Shown piece by piece: positions 1-6,614 of a DNA stretch of 64,000 bases. The stretch comes from VRUE01 sp963702575 (lineage in GTDB: Bacteria; Actinomycetota; Thermoleophilia; Solirubrobacterales; 70-9), in the NCBI GenBank assembly GCA_963702575.1, contig CAVPCU010000004.1, positions 1 to 64,000 on the forward strand. Reading direction: 5' to 3'. The position numbers were made by a program, and so were the translations under genes. Position 1 is the first letter of the stretch; the number at the start of each line of letters is the position of its first letter. The notes under the pieces are model-generated. The model was not told where the DNA came from. It saw only the letters and a program-made list of their open reading frames with translations, and did no database searches.

Positions 1-507
1 TCAGCCCTGGCCGCAGGCTGAGACGCGGACCCGCTCGAGCGTCTCGCGCAGCTGCTCGGCTTCGGCGACGCTGAGCTTGTCCGCGAAGGCGCTGCGCAGC
101 TCGGCGATCACCACCGGGCGCATGTCGGCCAGCATCGCCTCGCCGGCGGGCAGCAGGGTCGCGTAGCTGACCCGGCGATCGGTCTCGCAGAAGGTCCTCT
201 CCATCAGGCTCGCTTTGACCAGGCGGTCGACGAGCTTGGTCAGGCCGCCGCGGGTGATCACCAGCGACTCGGCCAGCTCGCCCATCTTCATCCGCTGCTC
301 TGGCTCGTCGGCGACCGTGGCAAGCACCTCGTACCAGGGCAGCGGCGGCAGGTCGGCCGCCGCGAGCGCCTCCTGCAGGCGCCCGACGATCGCCGAGTGG
401 GTGCGGGTCAGCGCCCCCCAGGCGTCGCCGTGGGGGCTGGCCGCGGCCGCCGACGGCGGTGCGCCGTCAGTCGCGGGAACGCCGGTCGCGGTGGCCTGCT
501 CGCTCAT
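1..507 (-). CDS. MarR family transcriptional regulator
   Basis: A 168-residue winged-helix regulator of the MarR family, which usually represses an adjacent operon and releases DNA on binding a small ligand or on oxidation. The N-terminal 30 residues are low-complexity (Ala/Pro/Gly). The winged helix sits at about residues 55-125, with the recognition-helix stretch LVITRGGLTKLVDRL and the wing CETDRRVSYATLLPAG, which carries the family's D-R-R motif. The ATG at 507 faces the YceI/reductase operon across 117 bp that hold a strong promoter and an inverted repeat, so it probably regulates that operon. The ligand is unknown. The stop codon is at the window edge, so the gene is complete. Confidence 0.9.
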   Translation of the reverse strand: MSEQATATGVPATDGAPPSAAAASPHGDAWGALTRTHSAIVGRLQEALAAADLPPLPWYEVLATVADEPEQRMKMGELAESLVITRGGLTKLVDRLVKASLMERTFCETDRRVSYATLLPAGEAMLADMRPVVIAELRSAFADKLSVAEAEQLRETLERVRVSACGQG

Positions 508-538
508 GTGAACGATGATCGCAGATGGTTATTGCCGA

Positions 539-574
539 GTCAATAGTTGACAAGCTAACTAGTTCTGCTACGAT
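539..574 (+). promoter_or_regulatory. Promoter of the yceI operon with an overlapping operator-like inverted repeat
   Basis: TTGACA (547-552) and TACGAT (569-574) are separated by 16 bp, close to a vegetative actinobacterial promoter and pointing at the YceI gene. A perfect inverted repeat GTCAA-TAG-TTGAC (539-551) overlaps the -35 box, where a repressor such as the divergent MarR protein could block RNA polymerase. The link to MarR is inferred from position. The patch is much less GC-rich than its surroundings. Confidence 0.6.
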
Positions 575-624
575 TGTTTCCAAGTCAAAGGTTTATCCGA
601 CAACGACCAACGAGAAAGGCAGCT

Positions 625-1176
625 ATGAGCACCGAGACGATCGAGCAGGCGGTTCCGGCGGGGACCTGGACGGTGGACCCGGTCCACTCTTCAGTCACCT
701 TCGCGGTCACCCACAACGGCGTGTCCACCTTTCGCAGCGGCTTCGAGACCTACGAGGCGCGGCTGACCGGCGGCGAGGCCCCGAGCCTCGAGGGCACGGT
801 CGACGTCGCCGGCATCGAAATCGACGAGCCCCAGCTCAAGGGCCACCTCCTCTCCCCCGAGTTCTTCGACGCCGAGCGGTTTCCGCGGCTCCGCTTCCGC
901 TCGACCGAGCTGAGCGTCGGCGAGGACGGCGGCCTGCGGCTGCTCGGCGAGCTCGAGATCCGCGGCGAGACGCGCGAGGTCGAGGCGAGCGGCAGGTTCG
1001 CCGAGATCGGCGCCGGCCTCGACGGCGCGCCGCGGGTCGGCCTCTCGCTGGCGGCGACGGTCGACCGGCGCAACTTCGGCCTCGAGTGGCAGGCCGAGCT
1101 GCCAGGCGGCGGCGAGGCGCTCGAGTACGCGGTCAGCATCGCGGTCGAGCTGGAGCTGGTCGGGGAGGCCGAGTAG
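625..1176 (+). CDS. YceI family protein
   Basis: A 183-residue YceI/lipocalin-like protein. The family forms a small beta-barrel that binds polyisoprenoid or other amphiphilic ligands and is often linked to stress or quinone metabolism. The N-terminal GTWTVDPVHSSVTFAVTH is the family signature (W-x-D-x-x-H-S), and the core continues through KGHLLSPEFFDAERFP and GELEIRGETREV. No signal peptide is visible, so this copy looks cytoplasmic. The ATG at 625 is preferred over one at 574 because it follows a purine-rich site (AGAAAGG) and begins the conserved domain without a spurious extension. The FMN reductase starts 2 nt after its stop, so the two are almost certainly co-transcribed. Confidence 0.9.
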   Translation: MSTETIEQAVPAGTWTVDPVHSSVTFAVTHNGVSTFRSGFETYEARLTGGEAPSLEGTVDVAGIEIDEPQLKGHLLSPEFFDAERFPRLRFRSTELSVGEDGGLRLLGELEIRGETREVEASGRFAEIGAGLDGAPRVGLSLAATVDRRNFGLEWQAELPGGGEALEYAVSIAVELELVGEAE

Positions 1177-1178
1177 CG

Positions 1179-1739
1179 ATGCGGGTCCTGGGCATATCCG
1201 GCAGCCTGCGCCGGGACTCGCTGAACAGCGCCCTGCTGCGGGCGGCCGCCGAGCGGCTGCCCGCGGGCGCCGAGCTGGTCGAGTTCGAGCGGCTCGGTGA
1301 GATCCCGCCCTACGACGAGGACGTCGAGGCGGCCGGGATCGAGCCGGAAGCCGTGCACGAGCTGCGCGAGGCGATCCGCGCCGCCGATGCGGTGCTGATC
1401 GCCACCCCCGAGTACAACCACTCGATCCCGGGGCAGCTGAAGAACGCCCTCGACTGGGCCTCCCGCCCGGCCGGGCAGAGCGCGCTCAGCGGCAAGCCGG
1501 CGGCCGTCGTCGGCGCCTCGACCGGGATGTTCGGCGCCGTCTGGGCGCAGGCCGAGCTGCGCAAGGTCCTCGGCGCGATGGGCGGCCGCGTGATCGAGTC
1601 CGAGCTCCCGGTCGCCCGTGCCCACGAACTCCGCGACGGAGACCGCCTCCAGCTCGACCCAGACCAATCAGCGCAGCTCACGGAGCTCCTCGCCGAGCTA
1701 ATCGCCGACGCGGAGCCCGCGCTCGCGGCAGTGGCGTAG
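1179..1739 (+). CDS. NADPH-dependent FMN reductase (flavodoxin-like)
   Basis: A 186-residue flavodoxin-fold oxidoreductase of the NADPH-dependent FMN reductase / chromate-quinone reductase family (PF03358 type). The phosphate-binding loop GISGSLRRDSLNSALL is at the N-terminus. The flavin-contacting segment TPEYNHSIPGQLKNALDW is at about residues 80-97 and is nearly identical to the family consensus. The family uses NAD(P)H to reduce flavin, quinones or electrophiles in the cytoplasm. It sits 2 nt downstream of the YceI gene under the MarR-flanked promoter, suggesting a quinone or electrophile stress unit. The physiological substrate cannot be read from sequence. Confidence 0.9.
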   Translation: MRVLGISGSLRRDSLNSALLRAAAERLPAGAELVEFERLGEIPPYDEDVEAAGIEPEAVHELREAIRAADAVLIATPEYNHSIPGQLKNALDWASRPAGQSALSGKPAAVVGASTGMFGAVWAQAELRKVLGAMGGRVIESELPVARAHELRDGDRLQLDPDQSAQLTELLAELIADAEPALAAVA

Positions 1740-2444
1740 TCAAGCAGCCGGCAGCGCGAAGAAGGCGATCGCTGAAAAGTGGGCCACGGCAGCGGCGATG
1801 ACGAGGGCGTGGAAGATCTCGTGGTAGCCGAAGACACGCGGGTTGGGGTTGGGGCGCTGGGTGGCGTAGACGACGGCGCCGGCGGTGTAGAGGAGGCCGC
1901 CGGCGGCGACCAGGAGGGTGCCGGCCGGGCCCATGCCGTTCCACAGCTCCGGGAAGGCGACGGTGGCGACCGAGCCGAGCGAGACGTAGATCAGCGCCGC
2001 GACCCATTTCGGGTGATCGATCCAGATCGTCTCGACCACGGCGCCGGCGATCGCGCCGATCCAGACGACGAGGAGGATCGCGTCGGCGAGCGGGCCGTTG
2101 AGGACGAGCAAGGCGAAGGGCGTGTAGGTGCCGGCGATGAGGAAGAAGATCATCGAGTGATCGAGGCGGCGCATCCAGCGGCGCACTTCGGGCCGCTTCC
2201 ATTCGACCCGGTGATAGAGGGCGCTGGTGCCGAGCAGGGCCGAGAGGCTGATCGCGTAGATCGCCACCGCCAGCTCCGCCTTCGGCGTCTTCGCGGCGAG
2301 GATCAGGGCGACTCCGCCGAAGAGCGAGACGACGAAGGCCCACTGGTGCGATACGCCGCGCAGCTTCGGCTTGACCGCGGCGATCGCCTCGCCCGCAACT
2401 TCCCTTGCAGTTTCCGCCTTCCCGGCGGCCCGCGCCCGCATCAT
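1740..2444 (-). CDS. Hemolysin III family membrane protein (YqfA/PAQR-like)
   Basis: About 234 residues with seven predicted membrane segments. It contains the family motifs GTSALYHRVEWK, RRLDHSMIFFLIAGTYTPF and, near the C-terminus, FGYHEIFHALVIAAAVAHF. The conserved Ser/His/Asp/His set resembles the metal site of PAQR receptors. The family (TIGR01065/PF03006) is widespread; a haemolytic role is doubtful for most members. A longer in-frame reading from GTG 2516 is possible, but it adds a non-family N-terminus and would run through the nrdJ promoter area, so I chose the paired ATGs at 2444/2441. It converges with the FMN reductase with no gap between their stops. Confidence 0.8.
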   Translation of the reverse strand: MMRARAAGKAETAREVAGEAIAAVKPKLRGVSHQWAFVVSLFGGVALILAAKTPKAELAVAIYAISLSALLGTSALYHRVEWKRPEVRRWMRRLDHSMIFFLIAGTYTPFALLVLNGPLADAILLVVWIGAIAGAVVETIWIDHPKWVAALIYVSLGSVATVAFPELWNGMGPAGTLLVAAGGLLYTAGAVVYATQRPNPNPRVFGYHEIFHALVIAAAVAHFSAIAFFALPAA

Positions 2445-2502
2445 CGTCTTGTCACCATAGAGGTCCAGAGGCGTGGATTGGTGAATTTCGCAGCGTTTTG
2501 CG

Positions 2503-2516
2503 GTGTCGTGCGACAC
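2503..2516. promoter_or_regulatory. Perfect inverted repeat upstream of nrdJ
   Basis: GTGTCG-TG-CGACAC is a perfect 6-bp inverted repeat 68 bp before the nrdJ start, in the short divergent space shared with the hemolysin III gene. It does not match the AT-rich NrdR box consensus I know. It is too short for a cobalamin riboswitch, and no room remains for one. It could be an operator for either gene; the function is a guess. Confidence 0.25.
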
Positions 2517-2584
2517 AAATCACGTCCGACTCGTTGACGATCCTGGGCAGCTCACCCCGAAAGCCGCCCGAGAGGAGAAGTTCG

Positions 2585-5401
2585 ATGTCCCAGACCGCCA
2601 CCAGCGCACCCAGAAACGGTCTCAAGGGCCTGGCGATCGAGCGCAGATTCTCCTCGCCCGGGACGCACCCGTTCGACGAGATCGAGTGGGAGGTCCGCGA
2701 CGCGGTGATCGGCGATCCGGCCGACCCGGCCTTCGAGCAGCGCGGGGTCGAGTTCCCCAAGAGCTGGTCGCAGAACGCGACCAACATCGTCGCCCAGAAG
2801 TACTTCCGCGGCCAGCTCGGCAGCCCCGAGCGCGAGTCCTCGGTGAAGCAGATGATCGGCCGCGTCGCGGGGACGATCTCCGACTGGGGGCGCGAGGGCG
2901 GCTACTTCGCCTCGGCGGAGGACGCCGAGGCCTTCGAAGCCGAGCTGACCTCGATCCTGCTCAACCAGAAGGCGGCCTTCAACTCGCCGGTCTGGTTCAA
3001 CGTCGGCTTCGAGGAGCGCCCGCAGTGCTCGGCCTGCTTCATCCTCAGCGTCGAGGACAACATGGAGTCGATCCTCGAGTGGAACACCAAGGAGGGCAAG
3101 ATCTTCCGCGGCGGCTCGGGGTCGGGGATCAACCTCTCCAACATCCGCGGCTCGATGGAGCCGCTGAAGAAGGGCGGCACCGCCAGCGGCCCGGTCAGCT
3201 TCATGCGCGGCGCCGACTCCTGGGCGGGGACGATCAAGTCGGGCGGCAAGACGCGGCGGGCAGCGAAGATGGTCGTGCTCGACGTCGACCACCCCGACAT
3301 CGAGCACTTCGTCTGGTGCAAGGCCAAAGAGGAGGAGAAGGCCGCGGCGCTGCGCGACGCCGGCTTCGACATGTCGATCGACGGCGAGGGCTTCACCTCG
3401 ATCCAGTACCAGAACGCCAACAACTCGGTGCGGGTGACCGACGAGTTCATGGAGGCGGTCGAGGCGGGCGAGGACTGGGGCCTGCTGGCGCGGACGACCG
3501 GCGACGCGGTGAAGACGCTGCCGGCGCGCGAGCTGATGAACCAGATCGCCGACGCCGCCTGGCGCTGCGCCGATCCGGGCGTCCAGTACGACACGATCAT
3601 CAACCGCTGGCACACCTGCCCGGAGTCGGGCCGGATCAACGCCTCCAACCCCTGCTCGGAGTACATGCACGTCGACGACTCGGCCTGCAACCTCGCCTCG
3701 CTCAACCTGATGAAGTTCCGCCGCGAGGACGGCAGCTTCGACGTGGAGGACTTCGAGCACGCGGTCGACGTCGTCTTCCTCGCCCAGGAGATCGTCGTCG
3801 GCAACTCCTCCTACCCGACCGAGCAGATCGCCGAGAACGCCAACGCCTTCCGCCAGCTCGGCCTCGGCTACGCCAACCTCGGCGCGCTGCTGATGTCCGA
3901 CGGGCTGCCCTACGACTCGACCGCGGGCCGCAACGTCGCCGCCGCGATCACGGCGCTGATGACCGGCCGCGCCTACCGCCAGTCGGCGCAGATCGCCGCC
4001 GGGGCGACCGGGCCCTACGAGGAGTACGCGAAGAACCGCGAGGCGCACAACGGGGTCATGCGGATGCACCGCGACGCCGCCTACGACGTCGATCCGACCG
4101 GGATCAAGGGCGAGCTGCTGGGGGCCGCGCAGCGGGCCTGGGACGAGGCGGTCGAGCTGGGCGAGGAGCACGGCTACCGCAACGCGCAGGCGACGGTGCT
4201 GGCGCCGACCGGGACGATCAGCTTCCTGATGGACTGCGACACGACCGGGATCGAGCCCGACTTCTCGCTGGTCAAGTTCAAGGAGCTGGTCGGCGGCGGC
4301 CAGATGACGATCGTCAACAAATCGGTGCCGCTGGCGCTGCGCACGCTCGGCTACTCCGACGCCGAGGTCGACCAGATCGACGCCCACATCGCCGAGCAGG
4401 CGACGATCATCGGCGCCCCGGGCCTGAAGGACGAGCACCTGCCGGTGTTCGACGTCGCGGTCGGCGAGCGGGCGATCTCCCACACCGGCCACATCGACAT
4501 GATGGCGGCGACGCAGCCGTTCATCTCGGGGGCGATCTCGAAGACGGTCAACCTGCCGCAGAGCGCCACGGTCGCCGACATCGCCGACGCCTACACGCGC
4601 GGCTGGAAGGGCGGCCTCAAGGCGCTGGCGATCTACCGCGACGGCTCGAAGACCGCGCAGGCGCTGCGCACCGACGCGCAGGACGAGAAGGAGGCCGAGG
4701 CCGAGCAGCCGGCGCCGACCCCCGAGCGCAAGCGGATGCCGCGCGAGCGCGAGTCGATCACCCACAAGTTCTGGATCGCCGGCCACGAGGGCTACATCAC
4801 CGCCGGCAAGTACGAGGACGGGACGGTCGGCGAGATCTTCCTCACCGACATCGGCAAGGAGGGCTCGACGATGCGCGGGCTGCTCAACGCCTTCGCCACG
4901 GCGATCTCGATCGGCCTCCAGTACGGCGTTCCGCTCGACGTCTTCGTGCGCAAGTTCAGCTACATGCGCTTCGAGCCCGAGGGGATGACGCAGAACCCGG
5001 AGATCCCCTTCGCCAAATCGATGCCCGACTACATCATGCGCTGGCTGGCGAGCCGCTTCATCGACGACACCGACGAGCTCGAGGACCTCGGCATCCTGAC
5101 CAAGGAGGTGCGGGCCAAGCGCGAGGCGGAGACGAGCCAGCTCGGCCTCGGGATCGCGACCGACACCGCCGGCCCGAGCAACGGCGGCAACGGCCACGCC
5201 AACGGCGCCGAGAAGGCGAAGGCGACGGGCGGCGAGAAGGTGCCCGCGGCGGCGGCCTTCACCGAAACCCCGCCGGTCGTCCCGGCGAAGATGTCCGGCC
5301 TAGAGCTGGGGCCGGCCTGCGAGCAATGCGGCGGCATGATGCAGCGCACGGGCAGCTGCTACACGTGTCCGTCGTGCGGCAACAACACCGGCTGCGGCTG
5401 A
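2585..5401 (+). CDS. nrdJ: Adenosylcobalamin-dependent (class II) ribonucleotide reductase
   Basis: A 938-residue vitamin B12-dependent ribonucleoside-diphosphate reductase, making deoxynucleotides for DNA synthesis without needing oxygen. Recognisable elements are NQKAAFNSPVWFNVGF and the redox cysteine in QCSACF (about residue 147), the cysteine-containing loop NPCSEYMHVDDSACNLASLN (about 354-373), and a C-terminal cysteine cluster CEQCGGMMQRTGSCYTCPSC ending GNNTGCG, which shuttles electrons. Length and architecture fit full-length actinobacterial NrdJ. The ATG at 2585 follows a good ribosome site (GAGAGGAGAAG) 4-5 nt upstream. The residues around 890-905 before the cysteine tail are Gly/Asn/Ala-rich linker. 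No nrdR or class I genes are nearby. Confidence 0.97.
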   Translation: MSQTATSAPRNGLKGLAIERRFSSPGTHPFDEIEWEVRDAVIGDPADPAFEQRGVEFPKSWSQNATNIVAQKYFRGQLGSPERESSVKQMIGRVAGTISDWGREGGYFASAEDAEAFEAELTSILLNQKAAFNSPVWFNVGFEERPQCSACFILSVEDNMESILEWNTKEGKIFRGGSGSGINLSNIRGSMEPLKKGGTASGPVSFMRGADSWAGTIKSGGKTRRAAKMVVLDVDHPDIEHFVWCKAKEEEKAAALRDAGFDMSIDGEGFTSIQYQNANNSVRVTDEFMEAVEAGEDWGLLARTTGDAVKTLPARELMNQIADAAWRCADPGVQYDTIINRWHTCPESGRINASNPCSEYMHVDDSACNLASLNLMKFRREDGSFDVEDFEHAVDVVFLAQEIVVGNSSYPTEQIAENANAFRQLGLGYANLGALLMSDGLPYDSTAGRNVAAAITALMTGRAYRQSAQIAAGATGPYEEYAKNREAHNGVMRMHRDAAYDVDPTGIKGELLGAAQRAWDEAVELGEEHGYRNAQATVLAPTGTISFLMDCDTTGIEPDFSLVKFKELVGGGQMTIVNKSVPLALRTLGYSDAEVDQIDAHIAEQATIIGAPGLKDEHLPVFDVAVGERAISHTGHIDMMAATQPFISGAISKTVNLPQSATVADIADAYTRGWKGGLKALAIYRDGSKTAQALRTDAQDEKEAEAEQPAPTPERKRMPRERESITHKFWIAGHEGYITAGKYEDGTVGEIFLTDIGKEGSTMRGLLNAFATAISIGLQYGVPLDVFVRKFSYMRFEPEGMTQNPEIPFAKSMPDYIMRWLASRFIDDTDELEDLGILTKEVRAKREAETSQLGLGIATDTAGPSNGGNGHANGAEKAKATGGEKVPAAAAFTETPPVVPAKMSGLELGPACEQCGGMMQRTGSCYTCPSCGNNTGCG

Positions 5402-5443
5402 TCTCGACTCAGCTGAGGATGGGTCGCGTAGGCTGGCCGCCTC

Positions 5444-6613
5444 GTGACCCCGCCCCGGCTGTCGCCGCGCATCGAGCATGGGATCGTCCGCGCGGTCTGC
5501 GGGCTGCCGCTCTGGGTGCAGCGGGCGCTCTCGGGGACGCCGGCGCGGCTCGACGGGCAGGAGCTGGCGCCGGAGATCCAGTTCGTGCTGAGGCTGGCGG
5601 CGCTGGCCGGCGATCGGTCGGTCGCCGAAGGGAGGACGCCGGCACAGGCGCGGGCCGACAACCGCCGCGCCGCGGCCGCGGTCGCCCAGCGCCCGCCGCT
5701 GCCGATGGCGCGGGTCGAGCCGGTGGCGATCCCCGGGCCCGCAGGCAACATTCCGGCGCGCCTCTACGTCGCACCACAGCCGGCAGATGGGACGATTGGG
5801 CTCCCCAGAGACACCAAAAACCTCCCATCTGCCGTGGCTGGCGGCGGGCGGGGGCTCGTCGTCTACTTCCACGGCGGCGGCTGGGTCGTCGGCGGACTCG
5901 AGACCCACGACGGGCTCTGCCGCTTCCTCGCCACGCACTCGGGCGCCGACGTGCTCTCGGTCGAATACCGGCTGGCGCCCGAGCATCCGTTCCCGGCCGC
6001 GGTCGAGGACGCCCTCGCCGCCTTCCGCTGGGCGGCGGGCGCGGCCGAGGCGCTCGGCGCCGACCCGGCGCGGATCGCCGTCGCCGGCGACAGCGCCGGC
6101 GGCAACCTGGCCGCGGCGGTCAGCCTGCTGGCGCGCGACCTCGACGGCCCGAAGCCGGCGCTGCAGGCGCTGCTCTACCCGGTCACCGACGTCGGCCGCG
6201 CGCACCGCTCGCGCGACATCTTCGCCGAGGGCTTCCTGCTGACCCGGGCCGACATGGACTGGTTCGAGCGTCACTACCTACCGATGCTGAGTTCGCACTT
6301 ATTGCCGGATAGCGACGACAAAGGCGAAGTCAGCGGAGAGGCGGACGCTGTACGCGAAGACCCGCGCGTCGCGGTGCTGCGCGCCGCCGACCTGTCAGGC
6401 CTGCCGCCCGCCTACGTCGCCACCGCGGGCTTCGACCCGCTGCGCGACGAGGGTGAGCTCTACGCCGAGCGGATGCGCGCCGCCGGCGTCAGCGTCGCCC
6501 TGCGCCGCCACCCCGGCCTGATCCATGGCTTCGCCAACATGACCGCGATCAGCCGCACCGCGCGGGACGCGATGCACGAGCTGTGCGGCGCCCTCCGCAT
6601 GGCCCTCGCCTGA
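5444..6613 (+). CDS. Alpha/beta hydrolase (hormone-sensitive lipase family)
   Basis: A 389-residue esterase/lipase of the HSL family. The oxyanion-hole motif is HGGGWVVGG (about residue 145), the nucleophile elbow is GDSAGG (about 214), the acid is in GFDPLRDEGELYAERM (about 330), and the catalytic His is in HPGLIHGFANM near the C-terminus. An N-terminal helical cap of about 100 residues precedes the fold. Between the cap and the oxyanion strand lies an unusual stretch (about residues 113-130) encoded by a 52-bp inverted repeat that most homologues would not be expected to have. A second unusual loop is seen around residues 285-305. The start is GTG at 5444; the substrate is unknown. Confidence 0.88.
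   Translation: MTPPRLSPRIEHGIVRAVCGLPLWVQRALSGTPARLDGQELAPEIQFVLRLAALAGDRSVAEGRTPAQARADNRRAAAAVAQRPPLPMARVEPVAIPGPAGNIPARLYVAPQPADGTIGLPRDTKNLPSAVAGGGRGLVVYFHGGGWVVGGLETHDGLCRFLATHSGADVLSVEYRLAPEHPFPAAVEDALAAFRWAAGAAEALGADPARIAVAGDSAGGNLAAAVSLLARDLDGPKPALQALLYPVTDVGRAHRSRDIFAEGFLLTRADMDWFERHYLPMLSSHLLPDSDDKGEVSGEADAVREDPRVAVLRAADLSGLPPAYVATAGFDPLRDEGELYAERMRAAGVSVALRRHPGLIHGFANMTAISRTARDAMHELCGALRMALA
5782..5833. repeat. In-frame inverted repeat inside the alpha/beta hydrolase gene
   Basis: GGCAGATGGGA (5782-5792) and TCCCATCTGCC (5823-5833) are perfect 11-bp inverted arms around a 30-nt centre. The centre (ATTGGGCTCCCCAGAGACAC region) is less GC-biased and has poor codon-bias fit. The element stays in frame and lies before the HGGGW motif in a surface loop. 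It looks like a small palindromic insertion rather than conserved hydrolase sequence. Confidence 0.55.
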
Positions 6614-6614
6614 C

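Noticed and set aside
2517..2584. Cobalamin riboswitch before the B12-dependent nrdJ
   Set aside because: Only 68 bp of space and no recognisable B12-box or conserved core.
2552..5197. Very long open frame antisense to nrdJ
   Set aside because: It is a GC-driven shadow of nrdJ: Arg/Gly/Val/Asp-rich low-complexity text with no domain, opposite a clearly conserved gene.
2503..6312. 1,269-codon open frame across nrdJ and the hydrolase
   Set aside because: Arg/Ala/Gly-rich nonsense in a frame overlapping two well-supported genes; it is a codon-bias artefact.
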